Assembly (NCBI GenBank): GCA_002509745.1
Contig: DAWK01000072.1
Location: 1-60,924 of the forward strand
Length of the DNA stretch: 60,924 nucleotides
Direction: 5' to 3'
Source: Methanobacteriaceae archaeon UBA349
GTDB lineage: Archaea; Methanobacteriota; Methanobacteria; Methanobacteriales; Methanobacteriaceae
Shown piece by piece: positions 1 to 11,413 of the stretch (its first letter is position 1; each line of letters starts with the position of its first letter). A program made the position numbers and the translations under genes. Below the pieces are notes generated by a model. That model had not been told where the DNA came from and did no database searches. It saw only the letters and a program-made list of their open reading frames with translations.

Positions 1-597
1 GATTTTCGATGTGGCATCAAGCATCCGGCGGCGGGGCTCGAAAACTTTTCCTACAATTAAAGGACTTTCTTTCCGAACCCCTATAATTTTGCCTGGCTCA
101 TCCGTAGATATAACTGCAATAGCATATGACCCATGGATCATTTCCAGAGTTTTCCGTACTGCAATCTCCAGATCAAAGCCTTGATCCATGAATTTTTCTA
201 TTAAATGCGGAATGACTTCCGTATCTGTATCCGACTTGAATATATGGCCTTCTGATTCTAAATTATTTTTTAATTCTTTATAATTTTCAATTATTCCATT
301 ATGAACTACTGCAATTTTGCCATTGCAATCTGTGTGAGGGTGAGCATTCTTCTGAGTAGGAACACCATGAGTAGCCCATCTTACATGTGCAATACCCATA
401 TTTCCCGGTAAATCAGAAAGTTTCACGTTCTTTTCAGCTTCACTGATTTTTCCTTTATCTTTTCTGATATTAATCTTTGAAGATGACGTAGCAATACCTA
501 CAGAGTCATAACCCCTATATTCTAACTTTTTTACGCATTCTAAAAGTACTGGAGCTGCTTCATCATCTTTTAAGATACATCCAACTATACCACACAT
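1..597 (-). CDS. glmS: Glutamine--fructose-6-phosphate aminotransferase, N-terminal part (runs off the window)
   Basis: Makes glucosamine-6-phosphate from fructose-6-phosphate and glutamine, the entry to amino sugars (pseudomurein and glycans). The visible 199 codons are a class-II glutamine amidotransferase domain. The protein begins MCGIVGCIL, with Cys2 as the N-terminal nucleophile, followed by the [18 protein letters not shown] and HNGIIENY motifs and a SDTDTEV segment. Two ATGs lie in tandem (595-597 and 598-600). The inner one is chosen because Cys must follow the initiator Met. A GGTGAA ribosome binding site lies just upstream. The isomerase domain is beyond position 1. It is transcribed divergently from purC. 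Confidence 0.95.
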   Translation of the reverse strand, partial: MCGIVGCILKDDEAAPVLLECVKKLEYRGYDSVGIATSSSKINIRKDKGKISEAEKNVKLSDLPGNMGIAHVRWATHGVPTQKNAHPHTDCNGKIAVVHNGIIENYKELKNNLESEGHIFKSDTDTEVIPHLIEKFMDQGFDLEIAVRKTLEMIHGSYAIAVISTDEPGKIIGVRKESPLIVGKVFEPRRRMLDATSKI

Positions 598-787
598 CAT
601 TTCACCTATAAAGGCATCTTTGGCCTCATAAAATTTTAAATATTATTTATTATAATTTAGATTAAATATTATATTATAAATTTAGAAATATTTTATTCAT
701 TTAATTCTTATGATAATTTATATAATAATTTTATTTAATGATATCATTATATTACTTAAATCACAATATATCTCTATAATTGGATTT

Positions 788-800
788 ACACATATATAAG
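788..800 (+). promoter_or_regulatory. Probable TATA box for purC
   Basis: ACATATATAAGCC sits about 26 bases before a likely transcription start near 821, leaving a short leader that carries the GGAG ribosome binding site at 824-827 and the ATG at 833. The 235-base region between the divergent glmS and purC genes is otherwise extremely AT-rich. No operator could be recognised. Confidence 0.5.
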
Positions 801-832
801 CCTTTGAGAACAAATAGAAAAATGGAGATAGT

Positions 833-1582
833 ATGAGGATAAAAGTTGGAAAATTAATCTACAGTGGTAAAGCGAAGGACGTTTATGAAACTGACCATTC
901 TGACAAAGTAGTTGTTAAGTTTAGAGATGATATAACTGCCGGAGACGGTGAAAAAAAGGATAGTCTTCAACTCAAGGGTTATTACAATTCTATTATCTCT
1001 TCTAAATTATTTGAAGTTTTAGAAGCAGAAGGAATAAAAACTCAGTTCATTGAGCTGATTAAACCGGGTGAAATGCTTTCACACAAGCTGAAAATGATAC
1101 CTTTAGAGGTAATCACTCGGAATATAGCAGCCGGGAGTTTGCTAAGGAAATTTCCTTTTGAAGATAAACAAGTTTTTGAATCCCCCATTATACAAATGGA
1201 TTATAAAAACGATGAATTTCATGATCCAATGTTAAATGACGATATAATCATAGCTTTAAATCTTGCTACTAAAGAAGAGTTGGATTCAATTAGAGAAATA
1301 ACTCTAAAAATTAATAAAACCTTGAAAGAGTTCTTAGCAAATAAAGGTATCAGCCTTGTAGACTTTAAAATTGAATTTGGTTATGATAAAAACCAAAATA
1401 TAGTTTTAGGAGACGAAATAAGTCCAGACACTTGCCGTTATTGGGATATTGAAACCTGTGACGTCCTTGACAAAGATTTATTTAGAAAAGGGGAATGCGG
1501 AGTAATGGATGCTTATAAAAAGGTTGCTTCCATGATTCTAGACCCAGAAGATCTTGAAAAGTATGGACTAAAAGAAATTTAA
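833..1582 (+). CDS. purC: Phosphoribosylaminoimidazole-succinocarboxamide synthase (SAICAR synthetase)
   Basis: Step of de novo purine synthesis joining CAIR and aspartate with ATP. The 249-residue length is typical for bacterial and archaeal PurC. The N-terminus contains the GKAKDVYET nucleotide-binding segment, then [10 protein letters not shown], the central [13 protein letters not shown] motif, and the [12 protein letters not shown] motif near the C-terminus. The ATG follows GGAG at a good distance. It is the first gene of a purC-purS-purQ run on the same strand; purL, which would complete the FGAM synthase, is not in the window. Confidence 0.97.
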   Translation: MRIKVGKLIYSGKAKDVYETDHSDKVVVKFRDDITAGDGEKKDSLQLKGYYNSIISSKLFEVLEAEGIKTQFIELIKPGEMLSHKLKMIPLEVITRNIAAGSLLRKFPFEDKQVFESPIIQMDYKNDEFHDPMLNDDIIIALNLATKEELDSIREITLKINKTLKEFLANKGISLVDFKIEFGYDKNQNIVLGDEISPDTCRYWDIETCDVLDKDLFRKGECGVMDAYKKVASMILDPEDLEKYGLKEI

Positions 1583-1631
1583 TCTTATAATTAAAAAAAT
1601 AATATAATTAAATTTATTTAATGGTGGTTTA

Positions 1632-1883
1632 ATGAAATACGACGTAGAAGTTAAGATAAGTTTGAAGAAAGGAATGTTAAACCCAGAAGCATCTACTATT
1701 CAACGTGCCCTTGCACTTCTAGGGTATGAAGTTCAAGATACAGATACTGTTGATATAGTAAAATTCACTATGGACGAGGAAAATCAAGCAGATGTTGAAA
1801 AAGAGGTAGAAGATATGTGTCAACGTTTGTTATGTAATCCAGTTATTCATGATTACCAAATCCAGATAGTTCCATTAAGTTGA
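1632..1883 (+). CDS. purS: Phosphoribosylformylglycinamidine synthase, PurS subunit
   Basis: Small subunit that bridges PurQ and PurL in the FGAM synthase complex. At 83 residues it has the usual PurS size and pattern: an N-terminal beta strand ([19 protein letters not shown]), a helix ([11 protein letters not shown]) and the C-terminal [15 protein letters not shown] segment. It starts 49 bases after purC, behind a GGTGG site, which supports cotranscription. Confidence 0.95.
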   Translation: MKYDVEVKISLKKGMLNPEASTIQRALALLGYEVQDTDTVDIVKFTMDEENQADVEKEVEDMCQRLLCNPVIHDYQIQIVPLS

Positions 1884-1995
1884 TCTGAATTTGTATATGA
1901 TTGAGGAATATAATTTCAAATCCTTAAGTTTAAATTAAGAACAGAAATATTAGAATAATTTATTCAAATTAACTAAGTAAATAAGAGGACAAATA

Positions 1996-2646
1996 ATGAA
2001 AGTAGGAGTAATAAGGTTACCTGGCTCTAATTGTGATCGAGATGTTTATCATGCTCTTGAACTTGCCGGTGGAGAACCAGAATATATTTGGTGGAACCAA
2101 AAAGATCTCTCCAATCTTGATGCGGCAGTGATTCCCGGTGGATTTTCCTATGGAGACTATTTAAGAGCTGGAGCAATAGCAGCTATAACACCAGTAATTG
2201 AAGGAATAAAATCTCTGGCTAAAGAAGAAAAACCCGTTTTAGGCATATGTAATGGTGCTCAGATACTAGCCGAAGTTGGATTGGTACCTGGAGTATTCAC
2301 CGTGAACGAAAATCCTAAATTTAATTGCCAGTGGAGTGAAATGAAGGTTAAAACCACTCGAACTCCATTTACCAGCATTTATAATAAAAATGAAGTTATA
2401 AAAATGCCGGTGGCCCATGCCGAAGGCCGTTATTTTAACGAAAACCTGGAAATGGCTAAGGATAATGACCAGATTGTTTTACAATTCGAAGGAGAAAATC
2501 CTAATGGTTCTCTGGAAGGAATCACCGGTGTTTGTGACGAAACAGGACGAGTTTGTGCAGTAATGCCCCATCCAGAAAGGGCCTCTGAAATGATATTAGG
2601 ATCAGACGATGGTTTAAAATTCTTTAAAGGAATTATTAATTATTAG
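1996..2646 (+). CDS. purQ: Phosphoribosylformylglycinamidine synthase, PurQ glutaminase subunit
   Basis: Class-I glutamine amidotransferase that supplies ammonia for FGAM synthesis. Visible motifs are [15 protein letters not shown] at the N-terminus, [17 protein letters not shown] (oxyanion region), [11 protein letters not shown] with the nucleophilic Cys, and the C-terminal MPHPERASE with catalytic His and Glu. The full length is 216 residues. It lies 112 bases after purS in the same direction with a GAGG site before the ATG. Confidence 0.96.
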   Translation: MKVGVIRLPGSNCDRDVYHALELAGGEPEYIWWNQKDLSNLDAAVIPGGFSYGDYLRAGAIAAITPVIEGIKSLAKEEKPVLGICNGAQILAEVGLVPGVFTVNENPKFNCQWSEMKVKTTRTPFTSIYNKNEVIKMPVAHAEGRYFNENLEMAKDNDQIVLQFEGENPNGSLEGITGVCDETGRVCAVMPHPERASEMILGSDDGLKFFKGIINY

Positions 2647-2871
2647 ATAATTAGAATAAGATTATTGAGTTTAAAAGTGCAATTTAATGGTTATTTAATA
2701 ATCCAATTAAAATAATATTTAATCCATCAAAATCTATTTTTATTAAAAAATGTTAGATTTATAAAAATTAAAAATTGTCCGTAAGTATATTAACCATAAT
2801 AAAAAAAAAAATTTAAAATTAATTATATAAAAAAATTATAATTATATCCTTTATTTAAAGCTGGTGAGGAA

Positions 2872-3576
2872 ATGGTAGTACATTTAGTAGGTGCAGGTCC
2901 AGGAGACCCGGAATTAATTACTCTTAAAGCTGTCAAAGCATTAGAAAAAGCAGAAGTTGTTATTTATGATAGATTGGCCAATGAAGAAATATTAAAACAC
3001 GCCCCCAACGCCAAGCTTATCTATGTGGGTAAAAAGGCAGGAGAGCACTATAAAACCCAGGAAGAAATAAATCAAATTCTAGTTAATGAAGCAAAAGCTT
3101 ATGATGAGGTTGTAAGGCTAAAAGGCGGAGACCCATTTGTATTTGGTCGTGGAGGAGAAGAAGTTCTGGCCTTGCACGAGGAAGGAATATCCGTAGATAT
3201 GATTCCTGGAGTTACATCCGCCATTGGAGTTCCAACCACTGCTGGCCTCCCAGTGACCCATAGGGGAGTAGCAACATCATTTACTATTGTTACTGGCCAT
3301 GAAGACCCAACTAAAAAAGAAAAACAGGTAAAATGGGATTATACTGCAGATACCATTATTGTTTTAATGGGAATTGGTCAAATAAAAGAAAATACTCAGG
3401 AAATGATGAAGTATAGAGATCCTAAAACTCCTGTTTGTATAATTGAAAATGGTACAACTCCTAAGGAAAGAATAGTAATTGGGACGCTAGATAACATCTC
3501 TGAAAAAGATATTAACACCCCCGCAATTTTAATTGTAGGAAATGTAGTGGATGTTTACCAAAAAATGAAAAAGTAA
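2872..3576 (+). CDS. cobA: Uroporphyrinogen-III C-methyltransferase
   Basis: SAM-dependent methylation of uroporphyrinogen III at C2 and C7 to precorrin-2, the branch to cobamides, F430 and sirohaem. The 234-residue protein starts [18 protein letters not shown], followed by [13 protein letters not shown], the [16 protein letters not shown] loop and [20 protein letters not shown], all diagnostic of SUMT. No fused HemD domain is present; hemD follows as a separate gene. F430 is needed for methyl-coenzyme M reductase, so this is a housekeeping gene in a methanogen. The ATG follows a GGTGAGG site. Confidence 0.95.
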   Translation: MVVHLVGAGPGDPELITLKAVKALEKAEVVIYDRLANEEILKHAPNAKLIYVGKKAGEHYKTQEEINQILVNEAKAYDEVVRLKGGDPFVFGRGGEEVLALHEEGISVDMIPGVTSAIGVPTTAGLPVTHRGVATSFTIVTGHEDPTKKEKQVKWDYTADTIIVLMGIGQIKENTQEMMKYRDPKTPVCIIENGTTPKERIVIGTLDNISEKDINTPAILIVGNVVDVYQKMKK

Positions 3577-3722
3577 GCAGAAACTGAGTTATTTTATATC
3601 ATATATTCTTTATAAAAAACAACTTCCTAAATTATTTAAACTTAACATTCAAGCCCTTTATTTTATTTTTAATATTTTTTAATTACTTATAATGGCCATT
3701 TAATTAATTAAAGGAGAATAAA

Positions 3723-4505
3723 ATGTCTAAAACTTTAAATAATAAAGTAATAGTCATCACACGACCTATAGAACGCTCCAAATTTACATTTGATATTGTT
3801 AAAGAATTTGGAGGAGTTCCATTAGTAGTTCCTACCTTGGAATTGAAATTTACTTATACTACTACTTTGAGGAGACTGTTAAAACAACTCAAAGAATTAG
3901 ACTGGCTAATATTCACTTCTCCAGCTTCATTAGAATCTATTTTCAATTTTTGTCCAGACCTAAAAGAACATCTAAATCCCCAGTGCAAAATTGCAGTTAT
4001 TGGACCCAAAACCAAACACATTGTAGAATCTAAAGGATTAACTACAGAAATAATGCCCTCAGAATATACTGCAGAGGGTTTATTGGATTCATTTTTAGAA
4101 TATGATCTAGAAGGCAAAATTATTGGAATACCAAGCACTCCGGCCGCACGTGATGTGTTACCTACAGAATTAACTAAAATGGGAGCACATGTTTTCGTAG
4201 CAGAGACTTATAAATCAATAGTTCCTGAAGAAAACGATTTAATAGAAGATTTAATAAAAAAAATTCTAGATAAAAAAATATCTGCTATTACATTCACCAG
4301 TCCATTGACAGTTAAGAATCTATTTAATCTAGTAGAAAAAGAACATAAACCCGATTTTATCAAAATATTATCCAAAAAAGAAGTATTAGTGGCAGCAATT
4401 GGTCCTATAACCGGAAAAACATTACAAGAATATGGAATTAATGCTTTAATTCCTGAAAAGTACACGGTGAAAGATATGATGCTGAAATTGTTTGATAACT
4501 TATAG
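3723..4505 (+). CDS. hemD: Uroporphyrinogen-III synthase
   Basis: Closes hydroxymethylbilane to uroporphyrinogen III, the substrate of the upstream cobA product. HemD sequences diverge widely, but this 260-residue protein shows the family outline: VIVITRPIERS at the N-terminus, DWLIFTSPASLESIF, AVIGPKTKHIVESKG, TFTSPLTVKNLF and a late AAIGPITGKTLQEYG. It lies 146 bases after cobA on the same strand, with an AAGGAG site before the ATG. The pairing with cobA makes the assignment strong. Confidence 0.9.
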   Translation: MSKTLNNKVIVITRPIERSKFTFDIVKEFGGVPLVVPTLELKFTYTTTLRRLLKQLKELDWLIFTSPASLESIFNFCPDLKEHLNPQCKIAVIGPKTKHIVESKGLTTEIMPSEYTAEGLLDSFLEYDLEGKIIGIPSTPAARDVLPTELTKMGAHVFVAETYKSIVPEENDLIEDLIKKILDKKISAITFTSPLTVKNLFNLVEKEHKPDFIKILSKKEVLVAAIGPITGKTLQEYGINALIPEKYTVKDMMLKLFDNL

Positions 4506-4674
4506 TGGAAATAATTGTTTAATTAATATTTTTAAGATATTATAGATAGAACGTGTATAATCCTTTATAACAATTAAATGTAAAAATTATATTAAATAAA
4601 TAATCATACATCCGAGTATTATATCAAATTATAATAATATCGCTAAAATAATACTAATTATCTGGAGGATACAT

Positions 4675-4953
4675 ATGAAAACAATTATTTGGCCAGTTTA
4701 TATAGATTCCACAAGAACTAAAAAAGAAGGAAGGAAAATATCCAAAAAGGATGGTGTTTCATCCCCTCGATTAGGTGAAATTTCTAGAGCTGCGCGAAAA
4801 CTGGATTTAAAACCAGATACGGAAAATGATAAGTCTTATCCTGGCCTTTGGTGGGAATCAACAGGCCGGATAGTAGTAGAAAGAGAAGAAATCTCAAAAA
4901 AAGACCTTCTTTTAAAAATTAGTAATATGATTAAAGGTACTAGATCAAATTAA
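4675..4953 (+). CDS. srp19: Signal recognition particle 19 kDa protein
   Basis: Binds SRP RNA and assists assembly of SRP54 in archaea and eukaryotes. The 92-residue protein has the family motifs [19 protein letters not shown] near the N-terminus, then a [13 protein letters not shown] helix and [16 protein letters not shown] strong GGAGG site precedes the ATG. Confidence 0.95.
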   Translation: MKTIIWPVYIDSTRTKKEGRKISKKDGVSSPRLGEISRAARKLDLKPDTENDKSYPGLWWESTGRIVVEREEISKKDLLLKISNMIKGTRSN

Positions 4954-5120
4954 ATCAAATTATCGGTTTGGATGATAAATTTATGGTATCACTTATAATA
5001 TTTCTTTATTTATTAAATAATAAGTTATAACATCCTAAAACAGAAAATAACTTAAAATTAGCTAAACTTTTAATTTTTCAAAAATTATCATTCACCCACT
5101 AAAAAATTAGGAGAAATAAT

Positions 5121-6539
5121 TTGAAAACACAAGTGCCCCTGCCTATGGAAAAAGAATTTACTAAAGCCCAGAAATTGGTAGAATCTGCAGAAGATATAAA
5201 AATTTATAGCCATATTGATTGTGATGGGATAACTGCCGGCGCAATTCTATCAACTATGCTTGATCGGATGGGTAAAGAACATGAAGTAGAATTCATTAGT
5301 TTAGATAAAATTGATGAACTTAAACTTGAAAATGAACTCACCATATTTTCTGATTTGGGATCTGGCCAGGCAACCGAAAAATTATCAACATCATCATCTA
5401 AAATACTAATTTTAGACCATCACCCATCATTAAGAGGCCCTAATTTTAATAATTCTACTGTTCAAGGAAAATTCCTGGAAATAAATCCGCTTTTCTATGG
5501 TATTGAAGGCTCAAATGAAATTTCTGGAGGAGGAATGTCATATCTATTGGCCCGTGCATTTGGCCATACGGATTTAAGTTGGATGGGAGTATTATCTGGG
5601 GTAGGGGACATGCAAAATAGCCTTTCAGGAAAATTAGAAGGTCTAAATAGCATGATACTACAAGAAAGTATCAATGAAGGATATGTAGAGTCCATAAAAG
5701 ATATTTCAATTTATGGTAGACAAACTAGACCATTATTTGTAGCTTTATCTTATTTTGGAGATGTTAATCTCCCCATCACTAATAACAAAACAGAAGCAAT
5801 TTTATTGCTTAATAAATTAGGCATAGAAAAGAAAAATGGTAAAAATCAGCGCTCACTTTGTGATTTAACCCCTGAAGAAAAAGGAAAATTGTTTTCTGAA
5901 CTGGTAAGAATGTTATCGAAGGAAGTGCCTGCAAAATACATTAAACACGTGCCTAAATTAGTTTCTGCAGAATCTTATGATTTTTTAAATGAAGAAAAAT
6001 ATACTCCTCTTAGAGATGCTAGCGAATTTTCTACAATAGTAAATGCGTGCAGTAGGAATAAAAGAGCAGATGTTGCATTAAAAATATTAAAAGGGAATCG
6101 AAATACAGCTATGGATGAAATGGAAATCTTATCTAAAGAACATAGAAGATATTTGGCCCAGAAAATAGAATTCATTGAAAATGAAGATATGATAGTTCCT
6201 ATGGAAAATTTACAGTACTTTGAAGGTAATGGTATCAAAAGTGAGGTTATAGGGACCATAGCTGGAATGATCTTAAGTTATGGAGATTGGAAAAAACCTA
6301 TCCTTGGTTTTACTCAGATAAGTGATGAAAATAGTGGTATTAAAGTCTCTCTTCGCTGTTCTAGACTTTTAGCATATGATGGAATTCATTTTGGACATAT
6401 AATCCGGAAAGTGGCTGAAAAAGTTGGTGGGAGTGGAGGAGGGCATTCAGTGGCCTGTGGAGCTTACATACCTTCAAATAGTAAAGAAGAGTTCTTAAAT
6501 GTTTTTAATAATTATTTAAATAATAAAATAAGTAATTAG
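5121..6539 (+). CDS. DHH-family single-strand-specific exonuclease (archaeal RecJ/GAN-like)
   Basis: A 472-residue DHH/DHHA1 phosphoesterase of the archaeal RecJ group, expected to degrade single-stranded nucleic acid in repair or replication with two metal ions. Visible are SHIDCDG at about residues 30-36 (metal-binding Asp), DHH at 99-101, a GVGDMQNS segment, and the C-terminal substrate-binding [14 protein letters not shown] motif. The start is TTG behind AGGAG; no in-frame ATG fits better. The winged-helix gene downstream begins 22 bases after its stop and may be cotranscribed. Whether it is the replisome-associated GAN or another paralogue cannot be decided here. Confidence 0.88.
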   Translation: MKTQVPLPMEKEFTKAQKLVESAEDIKIYSHIDCDGITAGAILSTMLDRMGKEHEVEFISLDKIDELKLENELTIFSDLGSGQATEKLSTSSSKILILDHHPSLRGPNFNNSTVQGKFLEINPLFYGIEGSNEISGGGMSYLLARAFGHTDLSWMGVLSGVGDMQNSLSGKLEGLNSMILQESINEGYVESIKDISIYGRQTRPLFVALSYFGDVNLPITNNKTEAILLLNKLGIEKKNGKNQRSLCDLTPEEKGKLFSELVRMLSKEVPAKYIKHVPKLVSAESYDFLNEEKYTPLRDASEFSTIVNACSRNKRADVALKILKGNRNTAMDEMEILSKEHRRYLAQKIEFIENEDMIVPMENLQYFEGNGIKSEVIGTIAGMILSYGDWKKPILGFTQISDENSGIKVSLRCSRLLAYDGIHFGHIIRKVAEKVGGSGGGHSVACGAYIPSNSKEEFLNVFNNYLNNKISN

Positions 6540-6561
6540 TAAAAAGTTGAAAGGGGTTAAA

Positions 6562-7350
6562 ATGAAAGTTTTCAAAAATAAAGGGGAATTAACACGTTTT
6601 CAGATACTTGGCGAAATTGCTAGAAATGAACCTCACCTAAGACAAAAGGATATAGGTAATAAGCTTGGAATAACTATCCAAGCTGTTTCAGAAAATATAA
6701 AAAGCCTTGTAGAAGATGGTTATGTTGAATCCGGTGGAGGTCGTTTCAGATATAAAATAACAAAAAAAGGTATTGAACGAATAAAAAAAGAAGCTCTGGC
6801 TCTTAGAAAGTATTCTGAAGAAGTATTAGATACTATGAATAGTTATAAATCTGTCTGGCCAGCTATTGCTGAGGAAAATCTTAATTCCGGAGAGGAAGTA
6901 GGACTTTTCATGAAAGATGGAACTCTGTATGCTTCGAAGAAAAAAGCTCCAGCACGCGCAGAAGTCTTAAAAGATTGTTTGGCTGGGGAAGATGTTGCTT
7001 TAATAGGTTTGGGCGGTACTATTGAATTAAAAACAGGTAATGTAGTCATATTAGTCCTACCAACCATAAATCAAGGTGGTTCCAATAAAACAGATCTGGA
7101 TAAGGTCTTTGAAATCTATAAAAAAGGTTTTGATCGTGTTGGAATAATGGGAACTGTTTCTAGAGCAGTTGTTGATAAGTTGGAAATTAATATAGATTTT
7201 GAATTTGCAACGCCCCAATCAACCGTTGCTGCAGCAAAAAGAGGCCTTGACATCCTTGTATTTGCAGTTGGTAAAATGAAAAATAGTATAACACGTAGAT
7301 TAGATGAAGAAGGAGTACATTATACGTTAGAAGATGTTACTAAAACTTGA
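6562..7350 (+). CDS. Winged helix-turn-helix transcriptional regulator with a conserved archaeal C-terminal domain
   Basis: A 262-residue regulator. The first ~75 residues form a MarR-like winged helix ([19 protein letters not shown] is the recognition part, [14 protein letters not shown] the wing). The remaining ~180 residues form an alpha/beta domain with [19 protein letters not shown] and [16 protein letters not shown], which I recognise only as a conserved archaeal module. The ATG at 6562 is chosen because AAGGGG lies immediately before it; a TTG 15 bases upstream has no such site. The target and ligand are unknown. Confidence 0.8.
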   Translation: MKVFKNKGELTRFQILGEIARNEPHLRQKDIGNKLGITIQAVSENIKSLVEDGYVESGGGRFRYKITKKGIERIKKEALALRKYSEEVLDTMNSYKSVWPAIAEENLNSGEEVGLFMKDGTLYASKKKAPARAEVLKDCLAGEDVALIGLGGTIELKTGNVVILVLPTINQGGSNKTDLDKVFEIYKKGFDRVGIMGTVSRAVVDKLEINIDFEFATPQSTVAAAKRGLDILVFAVGKMKNSITRRLDEEGVHYTLEDVTKT

Positions 7351-7434
7351 TTTAATTTTATTATTCTTAAAAAGAACTAAAATAAAAATTAATTAAAAGA
7401 GATGATGAAATTTTAATAAAATAAAAATGAATAT

Positions 7435-7866
7435 TTAAAGGTCGTAAACTTCTTCAGGAGGTACTAAAGTGGCCCCACCATCATTTAATACTTCCATTAA
7501 AATATCTAAATCATCAGTACTTAGAAGCAATATTGCTTTATCTTTTTTTTCATGAACAAATGCATAAAGATATTCCAAATTAATATCTGAATCATTTAAT
7601 ATTTTCAATACAGATGCTAGACCGCCTGGCTGATCAGATAACTCAACCGCAACAACTTCCTTCATTTTAACTATAAAGTTATTTTTCTCAAGTAATTTCT
7701 TAGCTTTTTCAGGTTCCGGAACAATTAGCCTTAAAATACCAAAATCTGAAGTATCAGCTATTGATAAAGCTCGTATATTTATTCCACCACCGGCCAAAGT
7801 ATTTAAAGCCGTCCAAAGTCTTCCTTTTTTATTTTCTAGGAAAATAGATAGTTGTTTTATTTTCAT
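7435..7866 (-). CDS. Tandem ACT-domain amino acid-binding protein
   Basis: A 143-residue protein made of two ACT domains. The first begins [16 protein letters not shown], with the typical GG loop ([16 protein letters not shown]). The second begins [19 protein letters not shown] pairs like this bind amino acids and usually regulate amino acid enzymes. The start at 7866 is preferred because AGGGGAT precedes this ATG; an ATG 27 bases upstream lacks a site. It lies directly downstream of the phenylacetate-CoA ligase homologue. In methanogens this pair commonly accompanies indolepyruvate ferredoxin oxidoreductase (iorAB), which is not in the window. Confidence 0.88.
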   Translation of the reverse strand: MKIKQLSIFLENKKGRLWTALNTLAGGGINIRALSIADTSDFGILRLIVPEPEKAKKLLEKNNFIVKMKEVVAVELSDQPGGLASVLKILNDSDINLEYLYAFVHEKKDKAILLLSTDDLDILMEVLNDGGATLVPPEEVYDL

Positions 7867-8044
7867 TTTTTTATCCCCTAATCGAATTTCCAATATTATC
7901 CCATAAAATATTTTAATTAACCAGAATTTACCCCTGATATTAAATTGTTATGATAATTAATTGGTAATCATAATCAATTATCTACAAATTAATTTATATG
8001 ATTTTAATGTGCAGCGGCCTCGATTAAATGCAAAGTTTATTGGC

Positions 8045-9346
8045 TTAGTACATGTTTCGTTTGTCAATGACTCTAACTGCTTTACCTTCACTGCGAGGTA
8101 AACTTTTAGGTTCCACTAGAGTAATATTAACACGTATCCCAATCTCATTTTCAATGAAATTAGCAATCTTTTTCCTTATGGCCACCATTTCTTTTATTTC
8201 ATCAGAGAATAAGCTTTCAGAAGTTTCAACCTTAACTTCCATTTCATCAAGGTTGTGCGGTCTAGTAACAATAATTTGATAGTGTGGTTCAACCCCATCA
8301 ATTTTTAAAAGGGCTTTTTCAATTTGAGATGGGAAAACCGCCACACCTTTAACCTTTAACATATCATCAGAACGACCAGTTATTCTATCCATTTTAACTA
8401 AACTTCTGCCACAATCACATTTCTCATAGCGAAGTGAGGTTATATCTTTAGTTATAAAACGAATAACTGGCATTCCAATCCGGCTCAAAGTAGTTAAAAC
8501 AAGTTCACCAGCATTTCCAGCATCCAAATTTTGAGAAGTATTAGTATCTATAATCTCCGGATAGAAATGATCTTCAAAAATATGCAATCCATTCTGTTGA
8601 TTGCACTCAATGGCCACTCCAGGCCCCATAATCTCGGTAAGACCATATATATTAAATGCAGGTGCACCAAATCTTTTTTCGATTTCCTTTCTCATTTCAT
8701 TGGTCCACATCTCAGCTCCAAAACCAATGGCCTTTAATTGAGAATTTTCAGGAACAAATCCTTCCTCCTCAGCAACCTCAGATAAATAAAGGCCATAAGA
8801 AGGTGTAAAAATCATTACTGTAGTTCCAAAATCAGTCATGATTTCAATCTGTCTTCTGGTTTGTCCTGTAGAAATAGGGATAACTGTAGCTCCGATTTTT
8901 TGGGCACCATAATGGACACCAAATCCTCCTGTAAAAAGACCATATCCATGAGTATTTTGAATAATATCCTCATCATCAACCCCCATCATAGTCAATCCCC
9001 GGGCCATAACTTCACCCCATAAATCCAGGTCTTCTCTGGTGTATCCAGATACAACCGGTTTTCCAGTAGTTCCTGAAGAGGTATGGACTTCAATAATATC
9101 TTTTTTAGGTACGGCAAACATTCCAAAGGGATAAACTTGCCTTAAATCATCTTTAGTGGTGAAAGGAAGCTTTTGAATATCTTCCAAAGATTGGATATCC
9201 TCTGGAAAAACACCCATATTTTGGAATTTTTTATTATAATAAGGAACATTCTCATAAGCTCTTTTGACAACATCCTGTAATTTTTTCAGTTGTAGGTCAT
9301 TTAAGTCATCTCTAGACATGCATTCTGCTTTTTCATTCCAGACCAT
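8045..9346 (-). CDS. Phenylacetate-CoA ligase family protein (PaaK-like)
   Basis: Adenylate-forming enzyme that activates an aryl acid to its CoA thioester, here probably phenylacetate or indoleacetate linked to aromatic amino acid metabolism. The 433-residue length is typical for PaaK. Visible motifs: VPYYNKKF near the N-terminus, the P-loop [24 protein letters not shown] (AMP-binding), a [20 protein letters not shown] segment, and the C-terminal [15 protein letters not shown] with the catalytic Lys. The ACT-domain gene follows in the same direction. Archaea use such ligases with IorAB to make or use aryl acids, but the substrate is inferred. Confidence 0.9.
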   Translation of the reverse strand: MVWNEKAECMSRDDLNDLQLKKLQDVVKRAYENVPYYNKKFQNMGVFPEDIQSLEDIQKLPFTTKDDLRQVYPFGMFAVPKKDIIEVHTSSGTTGKPVVSGYTREDLDLWGEVMARGLTMMGVDDEDIIQNTHGYGLFTGGFGVHYGAQKIGATVIPISTGQTRRQIEIMTDFGTTVMIFTPSYGLYLSEVAEEEGFVPENSQLKAIGFGAEMWTNEMRKEIEKRFGAPAFNIYGLTEIMGPGVAIECNQQNGLHIFEDHFYPEIIDTNTSQNLDAGNAGELVLTTLSRIGMPVIRFITKDITSLRYEKCDCGRSLVKMDRITGRSDDMLKVKGVAVFPSQIEKALLKIDGVEPHYQIIVTRPHNLDEMEVKVETSESLFSDEIKEMVAIRKKIANFIENEIGIRVNITLVEPKSLPRSEGKAVRVIDKRNMY

Positions 9347-9734
9347 TTTATCAAATCCTGATTGAATCGAGTATAGCTGTAATCATTAATTAAGTAAATA
9401 TAATCATTAACAATTTAATCTGCTAATATTATTCCTATAATCGAAATATAAACCATATAACAACAATTAACATTTTTATGTTTATTAAATTTGATTTTAA
9501 AGAATATTTAAATGAATAGCTTAATTTTGCAAATTTTTAAACAACATAATTTGTTAACAATAAATTATGTTTAGGTGCAAATAACTATTAAAACGTTTCT
9601 TATAATAAAATAAAAATAAAAAGAATTAACTTAAAAATATGCTAATTGAAAAAAATTTAAAAAATAACTAAAATAACTAAAATAACAAATCATTGTTAAA
9701 AATAAAATTAAAATAAATTAAAGAATTAAAAAAG
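9347..9734. other. AT-rich intergenic region between sod and the phenylacetate-CoA ligase gene
   Basis: No ORF, tRNA or strong hairpin is visible. The right end must hold the leftward promoter of the ligase gene; GATTATATTTAC read leftward at about 9400-9411 is a possible TATA element. The A-rich tract just left of it is the likely termination zone of nothing recognisable. Toward 9735 the oligo-A runs on the plus strand could terminate the leftward sod transcript only if they lie beyond its stop, so their role is unclear. Confidence 0.4.
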
Positions 9735-10355
9735 TCACAAAGGAGAATTCAACCATATTTCAGTCCTTTTATTGACTTCTTCCCAGTTAACAATATTCCA
9801 GAAAGCCGCTACAAAATCCGGCCGGACATTTTTATAGTCCAGATAGTAGGCATGTTCCCATACATCCAGAACCATCAATATTCTGAAGTTTGGAATAACA
9901 TTAACATTGTGTTTTTCAATTTGCATGATAAAAAGACGGTCAGTCCTACGACAAAGAGTTAATGCGGCCCATCCTGATCCTTCTGCTCCAATTGCTGCTT
10001 GAGAAAATTCTTTTTTAAACCTTTCAAAACTTCCAAAATCTTTTTCAATATACTTGGCCAGTATGCCCTCTGGTTCTCCTCCAAACTTATCTGCAGGGCC
10101 TAAATTCCCCCAGAATAATCTATGAAGTACAAAACCTCCCACATGAAATGACAGTTCCTTGGCAACTGCTTTTATATCAAAATCTTCACCTTTTTCTCGA
10201 GTTTCATCAAATTTCTTTAATAATGCATTTGCTCCATCCACATAGGCTTGGTGATGCTTTTTATGATGAATAGATAATTGTTCTTCAGAAATATAAGGTT
10301 CTAAATCTTTATATCCATAAGAAAGCTCGGGAAGTTCGTAAAATTTTTTTTCCAT
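9735..10355 (-). CDS. sod: Iron/manganese superoxide dismutase
   Basis: Dismutates superoxide to peroxide and oxygen. The 206-residue protein shows the Fe/Mn-SOD metal ligands: His in [14 protein letters not shown], His in [17 protein letters not shown], and Asp/His in [14 protein letters not shown]. Methanogens usually load iron. It stands at the start (right to left) of a same-strand series of oxygen-defence genes running to about 14 kb, though each has its own spacer, so they may be separate transcripts. A GAGGTG site precedes the ATG. Confidence 0.96.
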   Translation of the reverse strand: MEKKFYELPELSYGYKDLEPYISEEQLSIHHKKHHQAYVDGANALLKKFDETREKGEDFDIKAVAKELSFHVGGFVLHRLFWGNLGPADKFGGEPEGILAKYIEKDFGSFERFKKEFSQAAIGAEGSGWAALTLCRRTDRLFIMQIEKHNVNVIPNFRILMVLDVWEHAYYLDYKNVRPDFVAAFWNIVNWEEVNKRTEIWLNSPL

Positions 10356-10496
10356 TTTAACACCTCAATACCGTTTATTATTTATTAAAACTAATTAATA
10401 ATCTAATTTATTGAGTTCTGATACGATTGACCTTTAATCTGTTGAGTTATTAATTAAAACCATTTAATTAAAAATAAAAAAATAATGTGGCCTTAA

Positions 10497-11183
10497 TCAC
10501 CATTTATAATAATTTCTATGGCATAACCACCAATCATAGCAAGTATGTTGCTCTTTTCGTTTTTTTACAGACTCTACGTCAGATGGTGGAGGTATTATAA
10601 GACCTTTACCGATTAACTCATTATTTGGCCAGTTAGCAGGTATGGCCACCCCTTTTTCCTCAATGTTATTAAATCCTTCAATCATACGCAGAATTTCATC
10701 CATGTTCCTGCCTAATTCTTGAGGATAATACAATATAGCACGTATTATACCCTTAGGATCCATAATAAACACTGCTCTAACCGTATTAGTAGGTCGGGCC
10801 GGGTGAATCAAACCCAATGTATCCGCTACTTTACCAGTATCTGCAATTACTGGGAATGTAATTTCTGTGTCCAGATTGTCTTCAATCCATTCTATCCATT
10901 TCAGATGCGAGAAAATCTGATCAATGCTTAGGCCAATCAATTCACAGTTGAATTTTTTAAATTCATCATAGCGCTTCTGGAATGCAACAAACTCCGTAGT
11001 ACACACTGGTGTAAAATCTGCCGGATGAGAAAATAAAATAAACCATTTACCCTTAAATGCTTTGGGAAGTTTCATCATTCCCTGAGTTGTTTGAACTTCC
11101 ATTTTTGGAAATTTATCTCCTATTAATGGCATTCCTCGACCTTTTTTCTTAATTTTTCTTACTTCATATACTTTATCTCCCAT
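10497..11183 (-). CDS. Peroxiredoxin, archaeal Prx6-type
   Basis: Thiol peroxidase that removes hydrogen peroxide and organic peroxides. The 228-residue protein has peroxidatic Cys61 in [10 protein letters not shown] and the conserved Arg region in [17 protein letters not shown] long C-terminal arm ends with two Cys in [10 protein letters not shown], as in archaeal two-Cys forms of the Prx6 group. The start at 11183 is supported by an AGGGGGC site; the core family sequence begins at residue 18 (MPLIGDKFP), so there is a short basic N-terminal extension. It lies between sod and ferritin. Confidence 0.94.
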   Translation of the reverse strand: MGDKVYEVRKIKKKGRGMPLIGDKFPKMEVQTTQGMMKLPKAFKGKWFILFSHPADFTPVCTTEFVAFQKRYDEFKKFNCELIGLSIDQIFSHLKWIEWIEDNLDTEITFPVIADTGKVADTLGLIHPARPTNTVRAVFIMDPKGIIRAILYYPQELGRNMDEILRMIEGFNNIEEKGVAIPANWPNNELIGKGLIIPPPSDVESVKKRKEQHTCYDWWLCHRNYYKW

Positions 11184-11413
11184 TTAAAGCCCCCTTTAAT
11201 GGTTTAATACTATTAATTAATATAATTAATATATTTGTAATTATTTTTATTTATAATTTCGTTGTGGAAGTGTAAATTAATAAAATTAAGTTTTATAAAA
11301 TAAATGAAGTCTTAAAAAAATAGAAAAAATAATGGAATATGATGAATAATAGAATGGAAATGGAACTAGAAAAATAAAAAAGTTAGAAATAAGTAAATAT
11401 TTAAGTAAATAAT

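Noticed and set aside
8008..8030. GC-rich stretch GCAGCGGCCTCG downstream of the phenylacetate-CoA ligase gene
   Set aside because: It stands out in AT-rich DNA but forms no hairpin and no frame continues through it, so no function can be supported.
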